Source of the DNA: an uncultured Anaerobiospirillum sp.
GTDB taxonomy: Bacteria > Pseudomonadota > Gammaproteobacteria > Enterobacterales > Succinivibrionaceae
NCBI GenBank assembly: GCA_944390115.1
Contig: CALXOW010000100.1
Location: 34,583-98,582 of the forward strand
Direction: 5' to 3'
Length of the DNA stretch: 64,000 nucleotides
A program made the translations under genes and the position numbers. Below are positions 27,015 to 35,334 of the stretch, in pieces (position 1 is the first letter of the stretch; every line of letters begins with the position of its first letter). The notes beneath the pieces are model-generated. The model was not told the origin of the DNA, ran no database searches, and was given only the letters and a program-made list of their open reading frames with translations.

Positions 27015-27824
27015 ATGGCACTTAAAATCGGCTTTATTGGCGGCGGCAACATGGCCTCCTGCATCTTCAAGGGCATTGTTACGACCCGCCCGCACCAAGA
27101 TCAAATCATGGTGAGCGGTCCGCACTTAGAGAAACTCACGGCCTTTAAAGAGGCCGGGGCTGAGCTCACGGTGGATAATGTCGCGGTCGCAACTTGGGCT
27201 GACGTCCTGTTCTTAGGCGTCAAGCCGCAGATCATGCCTGAGGTACTTGAGGAAATTAAGTCCGTTGATTTCTCGGGCAAGCTGGTAGTGTCGATGGCCG
27301 CAGGCTGGCGCTTGAGCGCCTTTTACTCACGCTTAGGTGAGATTGCCTTAGTGCGCATTATGCCTAATACCCCAGCTAAGCTCGGTCTTGGGGTCACCGC
27401 CGTTTGCCCTGGTGCGCACGTAAGTGAAGAGCAAACTAAGCTCTGCCTTGATCTGTTAGAGGGCCTTGGTAAGACCGTGCTTACCGATGAAGCGGGCATC
27501 AATAGCTTGGGGGCGCTGGCAGGCTCGAGTCCCGCCTTCCTCTATCGCTTCTTAGAGGCCCTGGTCGCCGAGACGGTGGCGCATGGCTTCAGCGAGTCTG
27601 AGGCGCGGGCCATCATCGAACAAATGGCCTTAGGCACCGCTTCGATGGTGATCGCCAACCAAGATCAATCCTTAGCCCAATTGCGTGAGGCGGTCACCTC
27701 CAAGGGTGGTACCACCTTCCAAGGCTTAGCTCAGATGACCAATTATCATTTTGAGGATATGATGCATGATGTCATTGAGGCTTGCCTGCGCCGCACGCGC
27801 GAGTTCGAGGACATGTTCAAATAG
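27015..27824 (+). CDS. proC: Pyrroline-5-carboxylate reductase
   Basis: Last step of proline synthesis, NAD(P)H-dependent. The N-terminal Rossmann motif is KIGFIGGGNMASCIF. GVKPQIMPEVL, RIMPNTPAKLGLGVTA and the C-terminal dimerisation signature LREAVTSKGGTTFQGL identify it. ATG 27015 begins the family sequence; the frame stays open to a TTG at 27003. 15 nt after yggS, so co-transcribed. Confidence 0.96.
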   Translation: MALKIGFIGGGNMASCIFKGIVTTRPHQDQIMVSGPHLEKLTAFKEAGAELTVDNVAVATWADVLFLGVKPQIMPEVLEEIKSVDFSGKLVVSMAAGWRLSAFYSRLGEIALVRIMPNTPAKLGLGVTAVCPGAHVSEEQTKLCLDLLEGLGKTVLTDEAGINSLGALAGSSPAFLYRFLEALVAETVAHGFSESEARAIIEQMALGTASMVIANQDQSLAQLREAVTSKGGTTFQGLAQMTNYHFEDMMHDVIEACLRRTREFEDMFK

Positions 27825-27849
27825 CCCGGTTTTTTAGTGGATTTTTCGT

Positions 27850-28416
27850 ATGGCGTCACTCTTCCCTGTGCTGCTCTTAGTGGCTTCAGCCGTGATAATG
27901 CTCTTTGAGCTGCGCTCCTTAATGCAAAGCTCAGCGGCCGATTACTATCACCCCCTGACCCAAGCTGTCACCAAGCTCACCAACCCAGTGGTTAATATTC
28001 CGCTGTGGCGTAATATCCGTTTAGGATCCTTCTTCCTGCACGGCTTTATTGTCGCGGTGCTCGTGGCCTTGGCCCTGTGGGTGTTGATCGCGCTGTTCTT
28101 TTTGAATATGCCGCTGCTCTATATTCCGCTGGCTGCCTTGTTGATGCTGCTTAAGACTACGGGCTATCTCATTATCTTCTTGCTCTTAGCCCAGGCCTTA
28201 ACCTCGTGGCTGCCGGCCACGCGCGGGTGGAGCTTCTTATTTGCCCAAATCAATGCCCCGATCGTAGCTCCGGTGCAGCGCATCATTCCGCCGATTGGTA
28301 TGATCGATATCTCGCTCATGATCGTTTTAATCGCCATTTATGCGCTCAATTCGCTCATGTATGCGGTGCTGAAGCAAATTGATTTTGGCTTACTGGTTAT
28401 TTGGCAAATAGTTTAG
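27850..28416 (+). CDS. yggT: YggT-family inner-membrane protein
   Basis: 188 residues with several hydrophobic helices and two copies of the YGGT-type repeat (FELRSLMQSSAADYYHPLTQAVTKLTNPV and WLPATRGW...INAPIVAPVQRIIPPIGMIDIS). The function is not established; the family is tied to osmotic tolerance and cell-envelope work. It sits directly after proC, as in many gammaproteobacteria. Confidence 0.92.
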   Translation: MASLFPVLLLVASAVIMLFELRSLMQSSAADYYHPLTQAVTKLTNPVVNIPLWRNIRLGSFFLHGFIVAVLVALALWVLIALFFLNMPLLYIPLAALLMLLKTTGYLIIFLLLAQALTSWLPATRGWSFLFAQINAPIVAPVQRIIPPIGMIDISLMIVLIAIYALNSLMYAVLKQIDFGLLVIWQIV

Positions 28417-28496
28417 GCCAGATGAGGGCCCCTAGTTTTGGTAGAATAGGGGCTTTAGTGAGTCTAGGTAAGACGTGTTTGAAATGGAGCTTTTCC

Positions 28497-29501
28497 ATGC
28501 TTAAGTTTCTGGCCGGCGCAGTGCTGTGCTTATCCTTGGCGGTAGCCACCGGCTGCGGCTCGAACTATAACAGTGACGAAGTCCCTGATGTATCTCCAGA
28601 AAACCTCTATAACGTCGCTAAGGCGGGTATGACCACCGGCGACTATGGTGCGGCACGTCGTTACCTGGAGGCTTTAGACAGTCGCTATCCATTCGGCGAT
28701 CTGACCCAGCAGGCTCAGCTCGATCTCATCTATGTCTATTACAAGACCCGTGAGACCGAGCTGGCTTCGGCTATGATCGAGCGTTTCATCCGCTTGAGCC
28801 CAACTCATCCTAATATCGACTATGTCTATTACATGAAGGGCTTAACCCAGATGCAGCGCCGCGCCGATATGATCCAAGACTACTTGGGCTTAGAGCGCTA
28901 TGAGAAGGATCCAACGGACTACGTTAACGCCTTCAATACCTTCAAGCAATTGATCACCACTTACCCTAACAGCATCTACGCCGCCGACGCCCGTCAGCGC
29001 ATGATTTACATCAAAGATGAGTTAGCCAAGCGTGAGATGGCGATTGCCCAATACTATTACGAGCGTGGCGCTTATCTGTCTTCGATTCGTCACAGCCAAA
29101 ACATTCTGTCTACCTATCGCACCACAACGCAATTAGAGCCGGCCTTAGAGAATATGGCGCGCTGCTACGAGCTGCTCAATTTACCAGAGCCAGCCGCCAA
29201 CGTCCGTCAGGTCATGGCCGCCTCCTTTGGCTCTGACTACACGCCAGTAGCGCAGGAGAATGCTTCGCTGCCATTAAATCCTGATGGTACCGTGCCAAGC
29301 ACCGACCAAGAGGGCGTAAAGCGCACTACGGCTGAGGGCGATACTTGGCTTGATAGCGTCGCCGGATTCTTCTTTGATATCTGGGATGATACGCTCGGCT
29401 CTCAGAGCGCCTCGGAGGCCCAGCGCAATCAGGCTATTACCTCCCAGCCCATGGAAGTAAATGAGGAGCCTCAGCCAGAAGAGGTCACCTCGGAAGAGTA
29501 G
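28497..29501 (+). CDS. bamD: Outer-membrane assembly lipoprotein BamD
   Basis: An essential partner of BamA in beta-barrel insertion. The signal peptide ends at a lipobox with Cys20 (VATG-C). Five TPR-like helical repeats follow, with PENLYNVAKAGM, YGAARRYLEALDSRYPFG, IDYVYYMKGLTQM and DARQRMIYIKDELAKREM. 334 residues, about 90 more than E. coli; the excess is an acidic, Pro/Glu-rich C-terminal tail. The start at 28497 has GGAG 8 nt upstream. The 80-nt gap after yggT, with TAGAAT near 28442, may hold a separate promoter. Confidence 0.95.
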   Translation: MLKFLAGAVLCLSLAVATGCGSNYNSDEVPDVSPENLYNVAKAGMTTGDYGAARRYLEALDSRYPFGDLTQQAQLDLIYVYYKTRETELASAMIERFIRLSPTHPNIDYVYYMKGLTQMQRRADMIQDYLGLERYEKDPTDYVNAFNTFKQLITTYPNSIYAADARQRMIYIKDELAKREMAIAQYYYERGAYLSSIRHSQNILSTYRTTTQLEPALENMARCYELLNLPEPAANVRQVMAASFGSDYTPVAQENASLPLNPDGTVPSTDQEGVKRTTAEGDTWLDSVAGFFFDIWDDTLGSQSASEAQRNQAITSQPMEVNEEPQPEEVTSEE

Positions 29502-29531
29502 TTAGCTCCTAACTCAGATTTTTTGACCAAG

Positions 29532-29558
29532 GCCTGCCTTATTTAAGGCGGGCTTTTT
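29532..29558 (+). terminator. Rho-independent terminator after bamD
   Basis: A 9-bp stem GCCTGCCTT/AAGGCGGGC (one T-G pair) with an ATTT loop, followed by TTTTT. It lies 15 bp before the rluA start, so rluA needs its own promoter or read-through. Confidence 0.8.
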
Positions 29559-29573
29559 AATTTTCAGGTGCCC

Positions 29574-30413
29574 ATGACTTTAAATCGCCGTCCTTTTAAT
29601 TACGACCCGCCGCTTATTCCCTTCCTTGACATTCTGTACGAAGATAGCGACATCATGGTCGTGAACAAGCCTGCCACCATCTTATCGGTGCCGGGCAAGT
29701 TAAAGCAGCATCATGACAGCATCTTAGCGCGCGTCAAAAGCATCTACCCTGAGGCCTTTGCGGTGCACCGCTTAGACTACGGCACCTCAGGCGTCTTGGT
29801 GGTAGGCTTAAATAAGCCCGCCATCTCCAATTTAGGCAAGCAGTTCATCTCGCGGCTAGTCTCCAAGGTCTACGTCGCGTGGGTCGACGGCAAGCTCGAG
29901 GGCACGGGCGCGGTTGATTTACCCCTGATTCTGGATCTTGATAATCGCCCGTTCCAAAAGGTCGATTTTACGGTAGGCAAACCCGCCCTGACCTATTACC
30001 AGGCTCTAAGCTACGACGCGGCGCGCGACTGCACCTTGGTGCGCCTCTATCCGCAGACCGGGCGCTCGCACCAGCTGCGCGTGCACATGCAGCAGTTAGG
30101 ACACTCGATCTTAGGCGATCACCTCTATGCCGACGATCGTGTCTATGAGTCGGTACCTCACCTTAACTTGCACGCAGCGCTGCTGCGCTTTAAGCATCCG
30201 ACCAGCGACGAGTGGATGCAGTTCTGTGCCCCGGCCCCATTTGCGATTCCGCCTGAGCATGCTCCAGCGCTTAGCTGGCTTGACGTGGACTTAGCCCCGC
30301 TGATCGAGCACACCTTAACCACCATGCTCAAGCCGACCTTTGCCGACGTCGCCCCGGACGCGGTGCCGGGCACCGCCTCTGACTCTGAGAGCCCGGCGGA
30401 CGCCAACAAGTAG
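29574..30413 (+). CDS. rluA: RluA-family pseudouridine synthase
   Basis: Makes pseudouridine in 23S rRNA (U746) and tRNA (U32) if orthologous to RluA. The catalytic motif is VHRLDYGTSGVLVV with the aspartate of RLD. DIMVVNKPATILSVPG at the start and TGRSHQLRVHMQQLGHSILGDHLYA near the end follow E. coli RluA closely. It has about 60 extra C-terminal residues rich in Asp/Pro/Ala. ATG 29574 was preferred to the GTG at 29568. The next gene is a DjlA-like protein, and in E. coli rluA also neighbours djlA. Confidence 0.92.
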   Translation: MTLNRRPFNYDPPLIPFLDILYEDSDIMVVNKPATILSVPGKLKQHHDSILARVKSIYPEAFAVHRLDYGTSGVLVVGLNKPAISNLGKQFISRLVSKVYVAWVDGKLEGTGAVDLPLILDLDNRPFQKVDFTVGKPALTYYQALSYDAARDCTLVRLYPQTGRSHQLRVHMQQLGHSILGDHLYADDRVYESVPHLNLHAALLRFKHPTSDEWMQFCAPAPFAIPPEHAPALSWLDVDLAPLIEHTLTTMLKPTFADVAPDAVPGTASDSESPADANK

Positions 30414-30421
30414 GGGGCATT

Positions 30422-31198
30422 ATGGCTAGCGGGGATCAGCTCGAGGCACGTAAGTTGGTGCTGTTTTGGCAGCTGTGTGCCTTGCTCGTGCGCAGTGAGC
30501 CTCAGGAGCGCCGCAAGAGTGAGTTGGCCCTGTTGCAAGATCTGATGGGCGCTATGGGCCTTAGTGCCAATACCAAGGCCCAATGCGTGACCGTGGTCAA
30601 ACAGGTGCTGGCAGCTCCTAAGCCGCCGACCTTGGGCGCGCTCGCCGCCGCTTTTAAGCAGGCGGTGGGGGCAAGCCCGGTGACCTTGGACTTTGTCTTT
30701 GAGCTCTTAGTTTATCTGGGTTTAGCTCCCGGCGCCTTAAGCTCGAATCTGCTCTCCACGCTGCTTAACTGTGCCCAGGCCCTGGGGGTCGATAAGGTGC
30801 GTTTGCAGCATATCGTGCGCTTGCGCCAGCAAGAGCTGAGCTTAGCCCTGCACTTTAAAGGCAAGCCCCTTGCCTATCACGCCTTTACCCTGCCGCAAAG
30901 CCAGCACCACGCCCACGGGCAGCCCCTAGCCCATGAACCCACGCCCCTGTTGACCGCCGCTGAGCGCGCGGCCCAGCGTGCCAAGCCGCATCCGGCCCTG
31001 ATTCGCTATGCCTGCGACCTGTTAGCCTTAGAGCCTAACTTCACCTTGGAGCAGGCGGCAGCGGCAACCCAGATTCTGGTCCTGCACTACGCGCCGGTGC
31101 AGCTTGAGCGCGCGCATATGCCGCGTGCCTTAATTCGCCTGGCGCAAAAGAAGGTCGCTGACGCCATCAGCGCCTTCAATCTCTTGCGCCAGCTATAG
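30422..31198 (+). CDS. DjlA-like protein with TerB-like core and a J-like domain lacking HPD
   Basis: 258 residues that align, with gaps, to the DjlA encoded convergently at 31382-32362. In the middle, LLNCAQALGVDKVRLQHIVRLRQQE matches LLNIAMALGVNVRDMERLIRVRIAEQ. At the end, ACDLLALEPNFTLEQAA through AISAFNLLRQL matches the J domain AYEILGVTPDTPWDEIR through AAFALIKESL. The Hsp70-activating HPD is replaced by A224-P225-V226, and the N-terminal membrane helix of DjlA is absent. It should therefore be soluble and unable to stimulate DnaK in the classical way. The overlap of context (rluA is 8 nt upstream) suggests an old djlA duplication. The function is unknown. Confidence 0.7.
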   Translation: MASGDQLEARKLVLFWQLCALLVRSEPQERRKSELALLQDLMGAMGLSANTKAQCVTVVKQVLAAPKPPTLGALAAAFKQAVGASPVTLDFVFELLVYLGLAPGALSSNLLSTLLNCAQALGVDKVRLQHIVRLRQQELSLALHFKGKPLAYHAFTLPQSQHHAHGQPLAHEPTPLLTAAERAAQRAKPHPALIRYACDLLALEPNFTLEQAAAATQILVLHYAPVQLERAHMPRALIRLAQKKVADAISAFNLLRQL

Positions 31199-31250
31199 AC
31201 CGCAGCCCGCAACCGTGGGGCGCATGGGCGGGCGGGGCGCAGAGACAACA

Positions 31251-31275
31251 ACGCCGCAAGGCTAGCTTGCGGCGT
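31251..31275. terminator. Hairpin between convergent djlA paralogues
   Basis: A 10-bp perfect stem ACGCCGCAAG/CTTGCGGCGT with a 5-nt loop; no T-run. GCCTTGCCTGGTGG-type direct repeats follow up to the djlA stop. Confidence 0.5.
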
Positions 31276-31381
31276 GAGGGCGATGAGCACGGTGCAGGGC
31301 TTGGGGCCCAGTAGGGCCTTGCCTGGTGGAGCCTTGCCTGGTGGGGCCTGGCCCCTTGGTTGGGGCCAGAGCCCGGTAGGG

Positions 31382-32362
31382 CTATTTGCCCAGTGATTCC
31401 TTGATCAGGGCAAAGGCGGCCTGGATGTCTTGTGACTTCTGGGTGTAGAGGTCGATCATCTCAGGTGGAATGCCTTGCGCGGCTAAGCGATCTGGGTGGT
31501 ACTTGAGCATGAGCTTCTTGTGAGCACGACGAATCTCATCCCAAGGCGTATCAGGGGTGACGCCCAAGATCTCATAGGCATGCTGCAGCTCGGTCTTGTG
31601 TGGTGGCTCGTAGCTGCGCTCTTCTTGCTGTTGCTGCTCGCTGCGGAAGCGCTCAAAGCTTTCCTCTTCAGCATCGTCCTCGCTTTGCTTGTAGTTTTCG
31701 TAGCTGCGGTTGCCGTAGTTGTTGTAATTGCTCTGGCCCTTCGACTCATAGTAGCGCTGACGCTGGCGGGCGTAGTTGCGCGAGAAGTTAGCAAATTGCT
31801 GCTCGGCGATGCGCACACGAATCAAGCGCTCCATATCGCGGACGTTGACGCCTAAGGCCATTGCAATATTGAGCAAGCGCTCGTGCTCGCCTTGATCTAA
31901 GACTTCATCGGCGATGGCGACGCCTACCTGGATTTCCAAGAGGTAGGAGAGCATCGAGATATTGCGGCCGATAATCGAGGAGAGGGCGTGGCATTCGCTA
32001 TTTAAGTCGAAGTTGTCGCTCTTACCGTTGTTAAAGGCTTCGATCGCGATATGGCGCAATTCGGTGCTTAAATTCATCACATCCATCAAATGCTCAGCTT
32101 GCTTAATCTGAGCTTCGTTGATGCGGCCAGCACCACGGCAAACATAGCCCATCAGGCAGAAGGTGCTGCCGATAATCTGCTTGTGCTCAGCGCTGTGGCC
32201 GTTAGCGCCGGTAAAGGCGTTTTGCGCCTGGATGTTTTGCAAGACGCGCTCGTTGTGCGGGCGGTCAAAGAAGAAGTAACCGATGGCAAAGCCGACAATG
32301 GCGCCAACTCCGCCAAATAAGAAACCGATCAAAGTGCCGATAATACGGCCTTTCCATGACAT
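31382..32362 (-). CDS. djlA: Membrane-anchored DnaK co-chaperone DjlA
   Basis: 326 residues. An N-terminal Gly-rich membrane helix (residues ~7-32, with glycine repeats typical of DjlA) precedes a TerB-like domain (STFCLMGYVCRGAGRINEAQIKQAEHLM). A Gln/Tyr/Asn-rich linker leads to a C-terminal J domain with intact HPD in LMLKYHPDRLAAQG. DjlA stimulates DnaK at the inner membrane. Last gene of trmB-amgK-murU-djlA (17 nt after murU), the same amgK-murU-djlA order as in Pseudomonas. Confidence 0.95.
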   Translation of the reverse strand: MSWKGRIIGTLIGFLFGGVGAIVGFAIGYFFFDRPHNERVLQNIQAQNAFTGANGHSAEHKQIIGSTFCLMGYVCRGAGRINEAQIKQAEHLMDVMNLSTELRHIAIEAFNNGKSDNFDLNSECHALSSIIGRNISMLSYLLEIQVGVAIADEVLDQGEHERLLNIAMALGVNVRDMERLIRVRIAEQQFANFSRNYARQRQRYYESKGQSNYNNYGNRSYENYKQSEDDAEEESFERFRSEQQQQEERSYEPPHKTELQHAYEILGVTPDTPWDEIRRAHKKLMLKYHPDRLAAQGIPPEMIDLYTQKSQDIQAAFALIKESLGK

Positions 32363-32379
32363 AGATGAATCCTCAAAAG

Positions 32380-33057
32380 CTAGCCTTGAAGAAAGGAATT
32401 AAGCTCGTGTAAGCGCTCGACCGTGCCCACATCAAACCACGGGGCGGTCAACACCGAAGCGCTGATTAAGTGGTCCTTAACCCAGGCATCAAAGTACGGA
32501 CGCAGCGGTTCGCGCGCGACCTGACGGCCAACAAAAGCCTGAGGGTGGTACCACGCAAAGCCTGAGAAGGTGTAGTCTGAACCATATTGTAAGGCGCTAT
32601 TGCAAGCTAGAGCATAGTCGCCTTTGAGATTGTGCGCCGGGTTAGTAACTAAATAAAGATGTGCGAGGTGGCTCCCGTTTTGAATATCCTTAGGACACGG
32701 CACAAAGGTGTGATAGTCCCCGGCGTAGAAGACATCGCCATTGACCACTAAAAAGGGCTCATCGCCTAAAAGCGGCAGGGCCTTGATGATGCCGCCTGCG
32801 GTCTCCAGGCCGTCCCCGTCTTCAGGTGAGGTTTGAATTGATACCCCAAACTTGCTGCCATCACCTAAATAGTCAAAGAGCACATCCTTTAAATAGGCGC
32901 CATTGACCACCAAGTCGGTGATGCCTAAGGCCTTGAGCTTCTCGATATGCCAGGCAATGAGGCTTTTGCCCCCCGCCTCAACCATGGGCTTGGGAATGGT
33001 GGCGGTGATGGGACGTAAACGCTTGCCTTGTCCCGCCGCTAAAATCATGGCGCGCAT
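32380..33057 (-). CDS. murU: N-acetylmuramate-1-phosphate uridylyltransferase
   Basis: A sugar-nucleotidyltransferase with the Rossmann signature MILAAGQGKRLRPIT, then IPKPMVEAGGKSLI (catalytic lysine region), GLETAGGI and FLVVNGDVF (metal-binding Asp). 225 residues, the size of MurU. Paired with amgK 63 nt upstream, it makes UDP-MurNAc from recycled MurNAc, a route that bypasses the fosfomycin target MurA. The pairing supports murU over other sugar pyrophosphorylases. Confidence 0.9.
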   Translation of the reverse strand: MRAMILAAGQGKRLRPITATIPKPMVEAGGKSLIAWHIEKLKALGITDLVVNGAYLKDVLFDYLGDGSKFGVSIQTSPEDGDGLETAGGIIKALPLLGDEPFLVVNGDVFYAGDYHTFVPCPKDIQNGSHLAHLYLVTNPAHNLKGDYALACNSALQYGSDYTFSGFAWYHPQAFVGRQVAREPLRPYFDAWVKDHLISASVLTAPWFDVGTVERLHELNSFLQG

Positions 33058-33120
33058 GAATAAGTCCTATGAAAGTGAATGATTGCTCAGTTTAGCAAAG
33101 GCTTGTGCCAGGAATCGGAA

Positions 33121-34359
33121 CTAGATTTTGCCCACCACATGGCGCTGCAAGAAGGTCTTAAAGTCGGCCATCTCAGGGAAGTAATCGCAATTGTGCAGCA
33201 CGTAGTTTAGGGTTAAAGGCAGATCCTTTAAGTAGCCGCTCTTACCATCGCGCAAGTAGAGGCGATTGAAGATGCCTAAGACCTTGATATGGCGCTGCAA
33301 GGCGCAAATGCGCACCATGCGCTCTAACGCGGCAAGTGAGACCTGCTGTGGGTCTAAGCGTCCGGCGGCGCAATAGCTCTCGTAGGCAAAGCTCAAGAGC
33401 ATCTGGCGCTCGTCCTCTGGCAATACGCTATAGCAATCATAGAGTAAGGAGGCTAGGTCATAGCCAATCGGGCCCTTGACCATATCTTGGTAGTCGATCA
33501 CCGCCAGGGCCATTTGGATCGGATTGTCGACCTTCTCTGGGGTGACCATGAGGTTGCGGCAGTGGAAATCGCGGTGCATCGCGCCTTGCGGCTGCGCCAT
33601 GCATTCCTGGGTTAAGAAGGCAAAGGTGCGTGTGAGCATCTCTTGCTCAGCTGCGGTGAGCTCAAGGTGTAAGGTCTTATCTAAAAGCCACTCGGTGAAA
33701 ATCGAGAGCTCAAAGGCGATGAAATCAGCATCAAAAGGCGGGACTTCCTGCTCGTAGTAGGCAAAGTCCTGGGCATCGAGCTCGTAGTGATGGAGCAAGA
33801 CCTTTTGTGCGTCAGGGGCCGAGCTGCGTAGTAAATTGAGCTGAGATTGCTCAGTAGCCGTTCTAGGCATAGCACCGATCTTGGTGAGCTCGACCAGGGC
33901 TCTAAAGTAATAGGCCAGATGGCGTGGTCCAGGGAAGGCATCGGCGAACATGGTGCGGCCTAAATCCTCGAGCACCATAAAGCCTTGCTCCGGGTCAGCG
34001 CAGATAATGGTCGGCACTAAGATGCCACAGTGACTGAGCAGGCGATTGATCGCGATAAACTCGCGATTTTTCTGGGTGGCAGGCGGCGCATCGACCACGA
34101 TAATCGAGCCTAAGTACTGCGCCGCAGAGCCAAATTTAGGGGTAATGCCGTGCGCAGCACACAGCTTAACAAAGCAAGGATGCGTCAGGCGCAAGCGGTA
34201 GTAACGGCGAAAGCTGGCATCGCCATTTAAGGGCTGTAAGCTCTGGGCGCAGCTGTTACCGCAGTTGCATGGGTCGCAGGCGGCGCACGGCACGCCTTGC
34301 TCCTTTAAGAAGGTGAGCAGGTCGTGGTAACGCTCCTGCGCATCAGTAGTATTGGCCAT
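33121..34359 (-). CDS. amgK: Anomeric MurNAc/GlcNAc kinase with a Cys-rich N-terminal segment
   Basis: An aminoglycoside-phosphotransferase-fold kinase of 412 residues. DASFRRYYRL is the glycine-loop analogue; MHRDFHCRNLMV is the catalytic loop and VIDYQDMVKGPIGYDLASLLYDCY the metal-binding region, all as in AmgK. It phosphorylates MurNAc at C1 for MurU. Unusual is CAACDPCNCGNSC near the N-terminus, with five cysteines (C25, C28, C31, C33, C37) in 13 residues, which is not part of the kinase fold. It lies 19 nt after trmB. Confidence 0.92.
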   Translation of the reverse strand: MANTTDAQERYHDLLTFLKEQGVPCAACDPCNCGNSCAQSLQPLNGDASFRRYYRLRLTHPCFVKLCAAHGITPKFGSAAQYLGSIIVVDAPPATQKNREFIAINRLLSHCGILVPTIICADPEQGFMVLEDLGRTMFADAFPGPRHLAYYFRALVELTKIGAMPRTATEQSQLNLLRSSAPDAQKVLLHHYELDAQDFAYYEQEVPPFDADFIAFELSIFTEWLLDKTLHLELTAAEQEMLTRTFAFLTQECMAQPQGAMHRDFHCRNLMVTPEKVDNPIQMALAVIDYQDMVKGPIGYDLASLLYDCYSVLPEDERQMLLSFAYESYCAAGRLDPQQVSLAALERMVRICALQRHIKVLGIFNRLYLRDGKSGYLKDLPLTLNYVLHNCDYFPEMADFKTFLQRHVVGKI

Positions 34360-34378
34360 AATGCATTCCTTGCTTGCT

Positions 34379-35200
34379 CTAATCGCGTGCGAAGACTAAG
34401 TCCCAGACGCCGTGTCCTAAGCGCTCGCCGCGCTGCTCAAACTTGGTGAGCGGGCGCCACTCTGGGCGGGGCAGGTAACCACCATTAGGGGCGGTGTTGT
34501 GCAGCTCAGGGGCGCGCTCTAAGCACTCTAACATCTGCTCGGCGTAATTTTCCCAGTCCGTGGCCATACGGATTTCGCCGCCGTGCTTTAACAGCGGGGT
34601 GACTAAGGCTAGGAAGCTATCGTTAACCAGGCGGCGCTTGTGATGGCGGGCCTTAGGCCAAGGATCAGGGAAGAAGATCTGTAAGATGTCGATACTCTCA
34701 GGGCCTAAGCACTTGGTCAAGACCTCAAAGGCGTCGTACTTGATTACGCGCACATTGGTTAAGCCCAGCTCTTCAATCAAGAGCATGCAGGCACCAACCC
34801 CTGGTGGGTGCACCTCAATGCCTAAGTAATTGCGCAGCGGATCTTTTTGCGCCATCTCGACAAAGGACTTGCCCATACCAAAGCCAATTTCTACCACGAG
34901 CGGCGCCTCGCGGCCAAAAATCGCAGCGCAGTCGAGCTTCTCTAAGGAGCTGACATCGACCAGGTACTTTGGGCTTAACTCCTCTAAAGCCTTGGTCTGA
35001 GCCGTGGTCATGCGTCCAGCGCGAATCACAAAGGATTTGACGCGATGCTCTGGGTGCTCCTTTAAGTGCGCGGCTTCGCGCTCGGCAGCAGCTTGCGCCT
35101 TAGCGGCCTTGGCGGCGGCTTCAGCCTCAGCAGAGTTGGCAGTAGGATTGGCCTCTAGGGCCGGGCTGGCGGTGTTTACTTGGGATAAATCGTCAGTCAT
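34379..35200 (-). CDS. trmB: tRNA (guanine-46-N7)-methyltransferase
   Basis: A SAM-dependent enzyme for m7G46 in tRNA. VVEIGFGMGKSFVEMA is the SAM loop; LGIEVHPPGVG, IFFPDPWPKARHHKRRLV and TKFEQRGERLGHGVWDL are TrmB signatures. 273 residues; the first ~55 are an Ala/Glu-rich extension not seen in E. coli. No convincing ribosome site precedes the ATG at 35200 (TTTTATTTGCC), so a later start is possible but would still lie before RVKSFVIRAGRM. Confidence 0.94.
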   Translation of the reverse strand: MTDDLSQVNTASPALEANPTANSAEAEAAAKAAKAQAAAEREAAHLKEHPEHRVKSFVIRAGRMTTAQTKALEELSPKYLVDVSSLEKLDCAAIFGREAPLVVEIGFGMGKSFVEMAQKDPLRNYLGIEVHPPGVGACMLLIEELGLTNVRVIKYDAFEVLTKCLGPESIDILQIFFPDPWPKARHHKRRLVNDSFLALVTPLLKHGGEIRMATDWENYAEQMLECLERAPELHNTAPNGGYLPRPEWRPLTKFEQRGERLGHGVWDLVFARD

Positions 35201-35219
35201 GGCAAATAAAATAAGTAAG

Positions 35220-35249
35220 AGCCGCTTAGGACACAGGCCCTAAGCGGCT
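35220..35249 (-). terminator. Hairpins between dapA and trmB
   Basis: An 11-bp perfect stem AGCCGCTTAGG/CCTAAGCGGCT. A second hairpin, ACGCCTT/AAGGCGT, lies at 35266-35295. Both are downstream of dapA on the minus strand; the T-tract is broken (CTTACTTATTTTATTTG). Confidence 0.55.
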
Positions 35250-35334
35250 GAGAAAAGCGATACTTACGCCTTTGGTACCAAGTACCTGAAGGCGTGTGAG
35301 CTCTAAGCGCAGCGTACGCAGGGCGCGCTGACTC

